Source: Lewinellaceae bacterium (GTDB lineage Bacteria > Bacteroidota > Bacteroidia > Chitinophagales > Saprospiraceae). From it: 64,000 nucleotides of DNA. The stretch lies in contig JADJWX010000001.1 of NCBI GenBank assembly GCA_016716135.1, forward strand, positions 62,001-126,000, read 5' to 3'. Below, in pieces: positions 24,160 through 32,895 of the stretch; the stretch's first letter is position 1; every line of letters starts with the position of its first letter. The position numbers and the translations under genes were made by a program. The notes under the pieces were generated by a model, which did no database searches, was not told the origin of the DNA, and saw only the letters and a list, made by a program, of their open reading frames with translations.

Positions 24160-25296
24160 TTACTTCCATGAGATTAGATCATCCGAGTAGATTAAAGCGC
24201 GCGGCACTAAAACCGCGTAGTAGATAGCCAGAAATGCGTCGAGCAGTGGAAACCATATTAAAAGGTGCGCTTCGCGTAGCCGGCAAAGAATTTTCCGATG
24301 AATCGGTAAGGCGGAGGCCATCCGAACGGCATAAAAAGCAACAGAAATTATGCCAAAATTGGTCGGCAAGAGGACGATTAGTAAAAAATAATGCAGGAAA
24401 TGTGTTAATGCCAGTAGCCCGAGCAGCAAGCGGTGGTGCAGGCGGTACCGCATGCCGGCGCGGAGGTGCCGTATTTTTTGACGCCACCAGTTGCGCCAGG
24501 TTTTTTTGCCTTCGGAAAACACAAATGCTTCGGGCGCCAGGCAAATTGCCGTGTTTTTATTGTTGGCGGCGGCGTTTACGAATAAATCGTCGTCGCCGGA
24601 AGACAAGGTAGCGTGCGCCGAAAATCCACCCACCTGCCCGAAAAGGTGCCGGCGCCAAGCCAGGTTGCGGCCTACGCCCATGTAGGGTTGGCCGGCCAGG
24701 GCAAACGAAAAATATTGCGTGGCGGTATGCACCGTTTCAAACCGGATCCAGTTGTTCAGCAAGCCGGGTTCGGGCAGGCAGGGGCCATAACCCAGTACGA
24801 TTTCCACCTCCTGTTTTTTCAAAAAACAGTCGGCCATGCGGCGCAGCCATTGCGGGCTCGCAGGCCAACAATCGGCATCCGCAAAGACCAAATGCTCATG
24901 CCGCGCCACGGCAATCCCCCTGGCGAGGGCCTGTTTTTTCCCAGGCGTGGTTTTGGGGCCGGTGTGGAGCACGTGCAGGTGCGGGTATTTTTTTTGCAGT
25001 GCCTGCAAAACAAGCCCTGTATCGTCGGTGGAATCGTCGTCGATAACGAGCACCTCAAACTCCGGGTATTTTTGCGTCAACACAGCCGGCAGATTGGCCG
25101 CCAGGTTAACGGCTTCATTGCGCGCGCAAATCAAGACGGAAAGCGGCGGCAATCGGGCGGTGTCCGTTTCGCAATCCAGCGGGAAATCCACCTTCCGGAA
25201 CGCCAGCCGGGCAAACAACGCCCACCACACCACCAGCTGCACCGCGGTAGCCGCAGCGTACACGCCGAATAAAACTGCCCAGAACCCGTTCGCCAT
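24160..25296 (-). CDS. Membrane-bound family 2 glycosyltransferase
   Basis: A 378-residue inner-membrane enzyme. The N-terminal helix (about 5-30) is followed by a GT-A domain: SVLICARNEAVNLAANLP, EVLVIDDDSTDDT (nucleotide-sugar binding), GKKQALARGIAVA and the metal-binding DAD (D140, D142) in FADADCW. Then come SSGDDDLFV, where the acidic base is expected, and the product-site motif WWRQKIRH, a form of QxxRW. Three or so C-terminal helices (about 290-375) close it. This order is that of processive or lipid-linked GT2 enzymes with C-terminal helices. The acceptor is unknown. It has its own terminator and reads away from cmk. Confidence 0.9.
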   Translation of the reverse strand: MANGFWAVLFGVYAAATAVQLVVWWALFARLAFRKVDFPLDCETDTARLPPLSVLICARNEAVNLAANLPAVLTQKYPEFEVLVIDDDSTDDTGLVLQALQKKYPHLHVLHTGPKTTPGKKQALARGIAVARHEHLVFADADCWPASPQWLRRMADCFLKKQEVEIVLGYGPCLPEPGLLNNWIRFETVHTATQYFSFALAGQPYMGVGRNLAWRRHLFGQVGGFSAHATLSSGDDDLFVNAAANNKNTAICLAPEAFVFSEGKKTWRNWWRQKIRHLRAGMRYRLHHRLLLGLLALTHFLHYFLLIVLLPTNFGIISVAFYAVRMASALPIHRKILCRLREAHLLIWFPLLDAFLAIYYAVLVPRALIYSDDLISWK

Positions 25297-25332
25297 TTTT
25301 CACCAATAAATTAGAATTCCGCAACTTTGCCG

Positions 25333-25364
25333 CAATATCCCAATATCTCAATATCTCAATATCC
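25333..25364 (+). repeat. Four tandem 8-bp words before cmk
   Basis: CAATATCC, CAATATCT, CAATATCT, CAATATCC stand head to tail and end 4 bases before the cmk start codon, so they lie in the leader and cover the ribosome-binding region. Confidence 0.7.
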
Positions 25365-25368
25365 CAAC

Positions 25369-26064
25369 ATGCAGCTCATCATTGCCATAGACGGCCATTC
25401 TTCCTGCGGAAAAAGCACCCTGGCAAAAGGACTGGCCAAAGCCCTGCATTATGCCTACCTGGACACCGGCGCCATGTACCGGGCGGTGACCTTGTATTTT
25501 CTGGACCATGGAATCGACCATAACAACCCCGACGCGGTAGACGAGGCCCTGCGGCATATTGAGATTCATTTTGAACGGCTTCAGGGCAAAAACCACACCT
25601 TTTTAAATGGCAAGGATGTCGAACGGGATATCCGGGAGATGCGTGTAAGCGCCCTGGTCAGCCCGGTATCCACCATTTCAGCTGTGCGGCGCGCGATGGT
25701 AGCCCAGCAAAAAGCCATGGGGCTCCGGCGCAGTATTGTGGCCGACGGCCGGGATATCGGCACCGTAGTGTTCCCCGACGCCGAAGTAAAAATATTCCTT
25801 ACCGCCGATGTGGATGTGCGCACCAGCCGCCGCCACCTGGAACTGGCCGCCCGCGGTATCGATGCCGACTGGGATTCCATACGGAAAAACCTGCTCGAAC
25901 GAGACGAGATCGACTCCACCCGGGCCGACAGCCCGCTCCGCAAGGCCGACGACGCCGTGGTGATCGACAATACCCTGCTCTCCGAAGAAGAACAACTGGA
26001 AATGGCGCTCGACATGGTGTATGCCCGGATGACCGCATCCCGGAAACAGAACGTTGTCAAATAA
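25369..26064 (+). CDS. cmk: (d)CMP kinase
   Basis: A 231-residue cytosolic kinase that phosphorylates CMP and dCMP with ATP. The P-loop GHSSCGKST (residues 9-17), YLDTGAMYRAVT, the CMP-binding region VSALVSPVSTISAVRRAMVA, VADGRDIGTVVFPDAEVKIF and the LID segment LLERDEIDSTRADSPLRKA are all in place. The start at 25369 is fixed by the universal MQLIIAIDGHSS opening. The gene stops 9 bases from the convergent lipoprotein gene. Upstream stand four 8-bp tandem words directly against the start codon. Confidence 0.96.
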   Translation: MQLIIAIDGHSSCGKSTLAKGLAKALHYAYLDTGAMYRAVTLYFLDHGIDHNNPDAVDEALRHIEIHFERLQGKNHTFLNGKDVERDIREMRVSALVSPVSTISAVRRAMVAQQKAMGLRRSIVADGRDIGTVVFPDAEVKIFLTADVDVRTSRRHLELAARGIDADWDSIRKNLLERDEIDSTRADSPLRKADDAVVIDNTLLSEEEQLEMALDMVYARMTASRKQNVVK

Positions 26065-26072
26065 CAGCCCAC

Positions 26073-26840
26073 CTACTCCTGTACCACCGTCGCATGCAAC
26101 ACATAGCCGCTGGGGCCGTCATCGCCCGGGTCGGCCTGCGCCAGGTAGATGCTTGTTTGCACAAAAACCCGGTAGTTTTTACCGCCTTTTTTAAAGGAAA
26201 TGGGCTCGCCCGGCAGCACTTGCACCGGCCCCGAATCGGTGACCAATTGGACCGGTACATCCACCAGCGCATTCCCCCCCGGAATTTCCTTCAGGGCTTG
26301 CTGCCGCAGGAGCGGCCGGCTGTCGTCTTGCAAAGCCAGGGGTTTTTCGGCCGTTTGCCAAATGTATGCGAGGGCCAGGCGGTTGTCCAGGGTCAATTGC
26401 AGTTGCTCGTCGGCCGAAACCGGAGAACTGCGATAACGCAACGTCAGGCTGCCGGTTTGATCTTTCAGATTTTTCATGTTGGGCGACATACGCTCCAACG
26501 CGTTCAGTTGCAGTGCGACGGTTTCCTGTTTTTCGGAGGTAAAAACCAGCTGATTTTCGCCGCTGGCGGAAACCCGGCCGCGGGCCTTGAAATCGCCGGC
26601 GCTAAAGCCCTGCGGCAGGCGCACAATACGCACATCGGGCACTTCGGCATCGGCCGGCTTCGTGCCCGGTGCAGTTTCCGGCGGGATGCTGTCGTACCGC
26701 AGAAAATTGTCGTGTTCCACGGCAGCCACATTTTTGAAGGCCGGATCGACGTCGGCGCCCGGTTGTTTTTGTTGCTGACAGGCGGGCAAAAGGCAGGCGC
26801 CAGCCAGAAGAAGCATATACATTGCAAGAATCGGTTTCAT
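26073..26840 (-). CDS. Putative lipoprotein, unrecognised
   Basis: A 255-residue protein with a lipoprotein signal peptide (MKPILAMYMLLLAGACLLPA then C, with glutamines at +2 to +4). The mature part is polar; the region after about 75 looks beta-rich (RVSASGENQLVFTSEKQETVALQLN). A conserved-looking FVQTSIYLAQADPGDDGPSG stands near the end. I know no family. It follows the metallopeptidase lipoprotein gene (26868-28475) by 27 bases in the same direction, so the two probably share a transcript and a location in the outer membrane. Confidence 0.75.
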   Translation of the reverse strand: MKPILAMYMLLLAGACLLPACQQQKQPGADVDPAFKNVAAVEHDNFLRYDSIPPETAPGTKPADAEVPDVRIVRLPQGFSAGDFKARGRVSASGENQLVFTSEKQETVALQLNALERMSPNMKNLKDQTGSLTLRYRSSPVSADEQLQLTLDNRLALAYIWQTAEKPLALQDDSRPLLRQQALKEIPGGNALVDVPVQLVTDSGPVQVLPGEPISFKKGGKNYRVFVQTSIYLAQADPGDDGPSGYVLHATVVQE

Positions 26841-26867
26841 ATCGGTGTGTTTTTATGGTTTTTCAGA

Positions 26868-28475
26868 TCAGTTGTTGTTCCAGCGCGAACCGGTAGCAGT
26901 GAAATTCAGCCGCATATTCCCCCATTCGTTGTAGTTGATGTGAATGTCGGTATTGTCGCTGTCGTTTGTACTCGGGTTGGTATTGACGGTGACGGGATTT
27001 TGCAAGGTGCCGTTGCTGTTGAAGTCGATAGCGGTATTGTTGCAGATACCGGCATTTTCGTTGACGGCATTTTCATTGATGCTGCCCAGCATTCCCCGGG
27101 AGTAGGAATGCACTGCCGGGGCATCCGCCGTGAGGTCACAGTCGATGGAAATTCCCGGGAACTGGTACCGGTAGTTCATCGTGGATTCCTGGTTGGGCTT
27201 GAAGGTTTCGTTTGCGTCGACGGCGCCGTTGTCGATGCCGCCGTGCCGCAGGGCCAGGTTGTGCCCCAGTTCGTGGATGAAGGTACCCACTTGCGCGGCG
27301 CGGTTGTTCCAGTTGCTGAAAGTGGCAAACGTGACCATGAAGTCATTTCCCCAAATTTCACCGCGCCCCGAGCTGCCGTTTGGCCGGGCCCGGCCGAAAA
27401 TACCGTAATGGAAAATATTCAGCCTGTCGGCGTCGAAGTTGTTGTTTTTGTAGGTAAAAAAGTCGGTATAACCGGCAGCGGGATTAGGTCCGAAATCCAT
27501 CGTGGTATGGGCTGCCAACGTTTGGCCGCCGTTGGCAAAGGCGCCGCCCTGTCCCCGGTCGATGTGGATGCTGACACCCGCAGAGCCATCGGGGTTGAGC
27601 ACCGGGGCATTGGCAAAAACCGCTTCGATATCGCCCCAGATCGTGTTCAGCGGCTGCCCGGCGGCGGTCCAGTCCACTTCAACAAGGATGTCTTTGCGCT
27701 TCGGATTGCAGCCCATGGCCGCCAGGTCGATGGTAGCGCCGCCGGGCGCCGGGTACCCGGTGGTTTCCCAGGTATCGAGCAGGCCGTCGTTGTCGCTATC
27801 CAGCGTGGCGGCGCTCGCGGGCAGGGTGTAGGTTGTGTTGTTGGTCAGGCCGTCGGTGTTCCGGACCGAGATGTTGAGTGTGCTGCCCAGCGTTTGATCT
27901 GTCAAAAACACCAGCAGCCCGCCGTAGTGGTACACCGGGTAGTTAAAGGTGGATGCCGTGCGGGTATTGAAGTAGTCGCTGGCAATAGCGCTGTACAATA
28001 CCGAAGTTTGGTCGGCGCCGTTTACCGTCACCACGGCTTTTGCGTCGACATTGGCCACCGAAAGCAGCAGAAACAAGTCGGCCAGGCCGCCGCCTTTTTC
28101 ATTGAAATAATTGACCGTCGCCTCTTCGATCCGGGGTGCCGGCCAGGTGCCGGAAAGTGCGTTTACCGTAAAATTGAAGCTCGACGTGGACGTCCCGCCG
28201 GTATTGCGGAGTTTCACCGGATGGCTGCCGGTAGCGGCACTTGCCGGAATCTGGAAATACCGGGCTGAAAGCAGGGCATGATCGGCCAATTGCTCCGAAC
28301 CCAGGCCGGCATCCCACACGACGGAGGCAAAGGTGAGCGAACTTCCCTGCACGTTGACAATTTGACGGGCAAAACCCGAACCGGGCGTTATACCGGTAAT
28401 TTCCGGCGGATTACAGCCCCGGCAGCCCAACAGGAGCACCAGCGTAAGCCACAGTAAAGCATAAATCGGTTTCAT
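26868..28475 (-). CDS. Lipoprotein zinc metallopeptidase with IPT/TIG domain
   Basis: 535 residues. The signal peptide ends in a lipobox (LLLGC, residues 14-18). An IPT/TIG-like Ig domain follows (ITGITPGSGFARQIVNVQGS), then a beta-rich part with an EF-like calcium motif LDSDNDGLLDTWE. The peptidase part has IHELGHNLALRHGG: H401, E402, H405 and third ligand H411, a metzincin-type zinc site. A methionine in ESTMNYRY about 25 residues later fits the Met-turn. The C-terminus continues with an acidic, asparagine-rich stretch. It is predicted to act at the outer membrane or outside the cell. The substrate is unknown. It leads the two-gene lipoprotein unit. Confidence 0.85.
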   Translation of the reverse strand: MKPIYALLWLTLVLLLGCRGCNPPEITGITPGSGFARQIVNVQGSSLTFASVVWDAGLGSEQLADHALLSARYFQIPASAATGSHPVKLRNTGGTSTSSFNFTVNALSGTWPAPRIEEATVNYFNEKGGGLADLFLLLSVANVDAKAVVTVNGADQTSVLYSAIASDYFNTRTASTFNYPVYHYGGLLVFLTDQTLGSTLNISVRNTDGLTNNTTYTLPASAATLDSDNDGLLDTWETTGYPAPGGATIDLAAMGCNPKRKDILVEVDWTAAGQPLNTIWGDIEAVFANAPVLNPDGSAGVSIHIDRGQGGAFANGGQTLAAHTTMDFGPNPAAGYTDFFTYKNNNFDADRLNIFHYGIFGRARPNGSSGRGEIWGNDFMVTFATFSNWNNRAAQVGTFIHELGHNLALRHGGIDNGAVDANETFKPNQESTMNYRYQFPGISIDCDLTADAPAVHSYSRGMLGSINENAVNENAGICNNTAIDFNSNGTLQNPVTVNTNPSTNDSDNTDIHINYNEWGNMRLNFTATGSRWNNN

Positions 28476-28629
28476 CTGGATGTATTGATTTTGGTTAAAA
28501 AATGGTGTTCAAAATTAGTTAAAAATGACCACTCTTCCAAGCGCTGAACGCCCGGTACAAGGCCGGCCGGCAACTAAGAGAATCCCCGAAGGCTGTTCGG
28601 AATTCGGCAGATTGCCGTAATTTCACGGT

Positions 28630-29016
28630 ATGAAGAACGACACCATTCCCCGCAGTCTTTTTTTCCTTGCCGGCGCCGCCTCGGGCCTTGCCCTGGGTTA
28701 TTACCTGCATACTGAAAAAGGTCGTGCGCTGCGTGAACATCTCAACGAAAACTGGGAAAATTGGCTGGAAACAATCGGCGAACAGGCCCAGGAGCAACTC
28801 AATGTTTTGCTCCAAAACCTGAACCAGGTACTTGAAGACAGCGCGTTGTTTTCCGACCAGCCGGAAGAACCCGCAGCGGAAGATGACGACAATGATTTTG
28901 CCGATGACGTTTTGGAACAAGTCGATATGGCCGAAACCGCTTTCGAGGCCGGCATGGCCAAGGCCAGGGCCAGCCTCCAACAAAAACTTGCCAAAGCCGG
29001 GCTGGCAACGGACTAA
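28630..29016 (+). CDS. YtxH-like small envelope protein
   Basis: 128 residues. The N-terminus has the YtxH-type hydrophobic glycine-rich helix followed by a charged turn (SLFFLAGAASGLALGYYLHTEKGRALREHL, about 9-38). A coiled-coil-like stretch and a strongly acidic linker (EEPAAEDDDNDFADDV) follow, then another helix. It probably has a single-pass inner-membrane topology. It is first in a three-gene run with a holin-family-like protein and a basic-tailed protein, gaps 41 and 11 bases, a combination often tied to envelope stress in Bacteroidota; that tie is an inference. Confidence 0.75.
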   Translation: MKNDTIPRSLFFLAGAASGLALGYYLHTEKGRALREHLNENWENWLETIGEQAQEQLNVLLQNLNQVLEDSALFSDQPEEPAAEDDDNDFADDVLEQVDMAETAFEAGMAKARASLQQKLAKAGLATD

Positions 29017-29057
29017 CACGGTATTTCCCGAAAAAACCAACCGCTAATACCACGTTT

Positions 29058-29408
29058 ATGAAAGATACAGAACAACTCTTCGAGTCGGCCGGCGAAACCG
29101 CCGAGTACGCCAAACAATACCTGAAACTACAACTGGATTACTTTCGCCTCGAAACGGCGGAGCGCGTGGCTAAGGTGAGCGCGACGCTGATCGCCTCTGC
29201 CGTGGTGGCCTTGTTTGCCATCCTGGCATTGGTCATGCTGAGTTTGGCCGCCGGATTTTACCTTGGCCGTCAATGGGATTCGTACGCGCTGGCTTTTGTG
29301 GCCATTGCCGGTTTTTACGCCTTGTTGGCGGTGATTGTACTGATCCTGAAGGAGCGCTGGCTCACCAACATTATCCTGACGAGCGTGATCCGTTCTTTTT
29401 TCAAATGA
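29058..29408 (+). CDS. Phage-holin-family-like membrane protein (Phage_holin_3_6 type)
   Basis: 116 residues: an amphipathic N-terminal helix (AEYAKQYLKLQLDYFRLETAE), then two membrane helices (about 42-72 and 78-98) joined by a short YLGRQWDSYAL loop, and a short positively charged end. This layout is that of chromosomal proteins named after phage holins but found in housekeeping operons; there is no prophage here. It is second in the YtxH-like operon. Confidence 0.75.
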   Translation: MKDTEQLFESAGETAEYAKQYLKLQLDYFRLETAERVAKVSATLIASAVVALFAILALVMLSLAAGFYLGRQWDSYALAFVAIAGFYALLAVIVLILKERWLTNIILTSVIRSFFK

Positions 29409-29419
29409 GCTGTTGAATT

Positions 29420-29863
29420 ATGTTGAATAAAATTAAAAATCTGGACGAGCTGCTGGCCGAGAAAGCGCGCCTGCAAGCGCAAATAGACCTGGTGCAGGGC
29501 GAGCTGAACCTGAGCTCGCGGCGTACACGGGAAGCCTTCAAAGAAATCCTGGAAGACAAACTGAACATTCCCAAGCAGTTGGGGCAACTCTTTCAAGGCG
29601 GTTCGCAGGAGTCGGTACAGGGTTCCGTGATCAATGCCATCGGCAAAGTGGCCGGGCTGGGGTCGTGGTGGAGCGGCTTGCTGTCGGCCTTTGTACCCAT
29701 GGTTATCGACTTTGTAACCGGACAGATCAAACGCCGGAAAGAACGCCGGGCAGAAAACCCGGACCCGGAAACCGATGCGCCCCCTCAAAAAGCCAAACCG
29801 AAACGCCGAAACCCGTTTAAACGAAAAAAAGCGACACCGCCCGCCGAGCCGGACAATGCCTGA
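29420..29863 (+). CDS. Third gene of the YtxH/holin-like operon, unrecognised
   Basis: 147 residues. The first 35 form a coiled coil (KNLDELLAEKARLQAQIDLVQGE). A hydrophobic segment around 75-98 (GKVAGLGSWWSGLLSAFVPM) may be a membrane anchor. The last ~45 residues are very basic and proline-rich (QIKRRKERRAENPDPET, AKPKRRNPFKRKK), like a nucleic-acid or phospholipid-binding tail. It starts 11 bases after the holin-like gene, so is very likely co-transcribed. No family known to me. Confidence 0.75.
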   Translation: MLNKIKNLDELLAEKARLQAQIDLVQGELNLSSRRTREAFKEILEDKLNIPKQLGQLFQGGSQESVQGSVINAIGKVAGLGSWWSGLLSAFVPMVIDFVTGQIKRRKERRAENPDPETDAPPQKAKPKRRNPFKRKKATPPAEPDNA

Positions 29864-29902
29864 ACGGCGCAATTTCCACCATCCAACACCTGATATCCAC
29901 AC

Positions 29903-30712
29903 ATGCTTGCAAAACTGTTTTTAGAGCTGACCGAATATGCCTTTTTCCGCCGTTTGGTCTGGAAACCCATTTATGAACTGTTGGCCCGGGTACTGCCCTT
30001 GTCCGAATGGCAATTCATGAACTACGGCTACGCGCCCATGCCGGAAGAAGCGCCGCTCGAGCTGGAAACTGCCGACGAGTTGCAGCGCTACCCCCTGCAA
30101 CTGTACCATTACCTGGCTTCACGAGCTGCCGTTGCGGGCAAGGAAGTGCTTGAGGTCGGCAGCGGACGCGGCGGCGGCGCGCATTACATCGCCAAATACC
30201 TGCAACCCAACCGGATGGTCGGGATGGACCTGGCTAAAAATGCCGTACAATTCGCCCGGAAAAACTTTAAACGCGCCAACCTGGAATACCAGCAGGGCAA
30301 CGCCGAAGCCCTACCCTTTCCCGACGCCAGTTTTGATGTGGTGATCAACGTCGAATCCAGCCACGCTTACGGTTCGGTGCCCAACTTCCTGCGGGAGGTC
30401 CGGCGCGTACTCCGGCCCGGCGGGATTTTTCTGATCACCGATATGCGCGGCGAGCCGGGTTTGCAACTGCTCAACGAACAACTCAAGCACTCGGGCCTGA
30501 AGCTCCTGGAAGAAACCGACATCACCCGGAATGTGGTGCTGGCCATCGAAACCGAAGAACCCGTCAAAAAAGAACGTATCCGGCGGCTGGTGCCGAAATG
30601 GCTGGTGCCGGCATTTGAAGAGTTTGCCGGGGTAAAAAATTCCGCCATCCACCGGGATTTGAACAGCCGGGATTTGATCTATTACCGGTGGAAATTTGTA
30701 AAAAGTGAGTGA
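29903..30712 (+). CDS. Class I SAM-dependent methyltransferase
   Basis: 269 residues. The Rossmann-like core has motif I VLEVGSGRGGGAHYIA (about 84-99), MVGMDLAKNAVQFARKN, NAEALPFPDASFDVVINVES, and VRRVLRPGGIFLITDMRG, the pattern of the Methyltransf_11/25 group. N-terminal residues 1-60 are helical and aromatic; the opening (EWQFMNYGY) resembles enzymes acting on lipids such as phthiotriol-type methyltransferases, but the substrate cannot be settled. Its 3' end overlaps the convergent acetyltransferase gene by 31 bases. Confidence 0.87.
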   Translation: MLAKLFLELTEYAFFRRLVWKPIYELLARVLPLSEWQFMNYGYAPMPEEAPLELETADELQRYPLQLYHYLASRAAVAGKEVLEVGSGRGGGAHYIAKYLQPNRMVGMDLAKNAVQFARKNFKRANLEYQQGNAEALPFPDASFDVVINVESSHAYGSVPNFLREVRRVLRPGGIFLITDMRGEPGLQLLNEQLKHSGLKLLEETDITRNVVLAIETEEPVKKERIRRLVPKWLVPAFEEFAGVKNSAIHRDLNSRDLIYYRWKFVKSE

Positions 30713-31233
30713 GGCGGACTGGGTTTGCAAACAAATTCCAGGTTTTCCGAATCATAGATCATCCGTTTTCCGGCCGGTGCAAATCCGCACTTCAACAGCA
30801 CTTTTTGCGAAGCCAGGTTTTCAGGGTCAACCACGGCTTTGAGCAGGTCGACGCCAAAATGCCCAAACCCGTATTCCGTCAGTGCCTGCGTCAGCTCGGT
30901 AGCCAACCCCTGCCCCCAATAGTTCCGCGCGATCAGGTAACCTACCTCCAGATCGTTGCCGGGCTGATATTCCAGGTGGCGCAGCACACACAAGGCCGCA
31001 ATCGACCCGTCGGGCTTGTGTACTCCCAAAAAAGTACCCAGCCCGGGGTTTTCCGCAGCATAGTTTTCCATCGTTTCGATACGGGATTTTATCACAGCCG
31101 GATCGGTTTCGGGCGGGCGGATGAAACGCATCATTTCGGGGTCGCTTTGCATGGAATAAAAAAAATCAAAATCGGCCATTGTGAGCGGCCGGATGCGCAG
31201 GCGGGTTGTTTCGAGAAAAAAATTTTTGGACAT
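30682..31233 (-). CDS. GNAT-family N-acetyltransferase (RimJ/RimL type)
   Basis: 183 residues. ETTRLRIRPLTMADFDFFYS at the start, LEVGYLIARNYWGQGLATEL (acetyl-CoA binding motif with R/Q-x-x-G-x-A/G as WGQGLA), AVVDPENLASQKVLLKCGF and a final beta strand identify the Acetyltransf_3 group that acetylates amino groups of ribosomal proteins or small molecules. Its 3' end overlaps the convergent methyltransferase gene by 31 bases. A second member of the same group is encoded at 63094-63597. Confidence 0.9.
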   Translation of the reverse strand: MSKNFFLETTRLRIRPLTMADFDFFYSMQSDPEMMRFIRPPETDPAVIKSRIETMENYAAENPGLGTFLGVHKPDGSIAALCVLRHLEYQPGNDLEVGYLIARNYWGQGLATELTQALTEYGFGHFGVDLLKAVVDPENLASQKVLLKCGFAPAGKRMIYDSENLEFVCKPSPPHSLFTNFHR

Positions 31234-31439
31234 AACGGGTACGCAGTTTAACGCCAGATAAAAGTAGCCATTGACGCCGTTTTTGCCCGGTTTTTGTCCA
31301 TTTAAAAAAATACCCGAAGCAGGGCGTTATAGGTTTGAGTAAAATGGATACCGGGAAAAATCCGTTCTAGTGCTGGTTGGAAATTTCATGTCAAAGACCA
31401 GTTAAACACCTCAAAATATTCCGGTAAAACACGAAAACT

Positions 31440-32840
31440 ATGAAAAACGCCCTGCTTGTACTGTGCTGGTTTTGTTGCATCGGCCTGAACGCCCAAACAG
31501 TAGCCTTCAAAAATGTCAATGTCATTCCCATGGATGGCGACTATGTGCGCTCCCTGCAAACCGTGCTGGTTGAAAACGGCGTGATCACGCAAATGGGTGA
31601 AGCCGCCGAGATCAAAATCCCCAGGCAGGCCAAAATTATCGACGGTACCGGAAAATACCTGATGCCCGGCCTGATGGACATGCACGTGCATTTTTTCACC
31701 GAACAAGGTATTGCGTCAAAATTTATGCCCCAGGAAACAAAAATTATGCTGGCCAACGGCGTCACCACTGCGCGGATCATGTGCGGCGATTCGCAATACC
31801 TGGCACTGAAAAAGCAACTCGACCAGGGGCGCATTCCGGGGCCGGAGCTCGTGGTGGTAAGCCCCCAACTGGTGGGCAAATGGCCCTTTCGGGGGCCGTT
31901 TTTCGGCGTGATCGCCGATACCCCGGAAAAAGCCCGCGCGGCGGTTCGGGAGTTTAAAGCGCAGGGATATGCCGCCCTGAAAATCACGTTTTTTGTACAG
32001 CCCGACGTGTACGATGCAGCCGTTGAAACGGCCCGTGCCGAAGGCCTGCCAGTCACCGGCCATGTCGGCCCCGATGTAGGCCTGGACCGCGCCCTGGCTG
32101 CCGGCCAGCAAATCGAACACCTCGATGAGTTTCTCGAGCAACTCCTGCCCGACACGGTCAAGCAGCGCATCAGCGTTTCCGGCACCAGTGTTTGGGACAA
32201 AAAAAAGGCCTGGCCGACCGTCGATCTGCTGGACGTAAGCAAAATTCCCGCCCTGGTCCAACGGATCAAAAAAGCGGGAATTTCGGTAACGCCCACGCAC
32301 TATTTTTTGCACAGTTCATTCGGGTATGGTCAACATGAAGACAGCATTCGCGCCTTGCCCGATTTTGACTACATCCCCGCCTCCCTGAAACCCGACCGCT
32401 TCAAGGCACGGGAGTATTTCTGGACCGATCCGCCGCCCGAAGCCCTTCGCAAACGCTACATCAGTCTGCGCCAGCACCTGACCCGGGCCCTGTACACTGC
32501 CGGGGTGCCGCTGCTGTGCGGTTCCGATTCACCGGAGTGGTTCCTGGTCTCGGGATTTTCGGTGCACAACGAGCTGCAAGCCATGGTGGAGGCCGGGCTG
32601 CCGCCTTTTGCCGCGCTTGAAACGGCCACCGTCAATCCGGCGCGCTACCTGGGTGTTGACGAGCAGAAAGGAACCATTGCGGTGGGTAAAACAGCGGATT
32701 TACTGTTGCTGACAGCCAATCCGCTCGACGACATTGCCAACAGCCGGCAGATCGAAGGGGTGTTCCACCAGGGGAAATATTACGATCGGAAAACACTGGA
32801 CAAGCTGCTGAAGGAGGCGCGGGTGTTGGGGAAACAATAA
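31440..32840 (+). CDS. Secreted amidohydrolase-family protein
   Basis: 466 residues with a signal peptide (MKNALLVLCWFCCIGLNAQ), so it acts in the periplasm or outside. It has the usual beta-sandwich opening (VAFKNVNVIPMDGDYVRSLQ), then the metal-binding HVH in LMPGLMDMHVHFF, a lysine in AALKITFF, a histidine in TGHVGPD, another in EHLDEF, and the catalytic aspartate in LCGSDSPEW. The C-terminus shows the standard ALETATVNPARYLGVDEQKG and GKTADLLLLTANPLDD. This is the imidazolonepropionase/prolidase-like branch; the substrate is unknown. It stands alone, 55 bases before the hybrid kinase gene. Confidence 0.9.
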   Translation: MKNALLVLCWFCCIGLNAQTVAFKNVNVIPMDGDYVRSLQTVLVENGVITQMGEAAEIKIPRQAKIIDGTGKYLMPGLMDMHVHFFTEQGIASKFMPQETKIMLANGVTTARIMCGDSQYLALKKQLDQGRIPGPELVVVSPQLVGKWPFRGPFFGVIADTPEKARAAVREFKAQGYAALKITFFVQPDVYDAAVETARAEGLPVTGHVGPDVGLDRALAAGQQIEHLDEFLEQLLPDTVKQRISVSGTSVWDKKKAWPTVDLLDVSKIPALVQRIKKAGISVTPTHYFLHSSFGYGQHEDSIRALPDFDYIPASLKPDRFKAREYFWTDPPPEALRKRYISLRQHLTRALYTAGVPLLCGSDSPEWFLVSGFSVHNELQAMVEAGLPPFAALETATVNPARYLGVDEQKGTIAVGKTADLLLLTANPLDDIANSRQIEGVFHQGKYYDRKTLDKLLKEARVLGKQ

Positions 32841-32895
32841 TTTGGGGTATTATTGCTACGCATTTGCCCTGTAACCTGATTTCAGCACTTCCGTC

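Noticed and set aside
26094..28268. 724-codon open frame on the plus strand
   Set aside because: It is antisense to two lipoprotein genes that have signal peptides and a zinc-peptidase motif; long antisense frames are expected from the codon bias.
29058..29408. Prophage remnant suggested by the holin-like protein
   Set aside because: No other phage genes nearby; holin-named proteins of this kind are common chromosomal envelope proteins.
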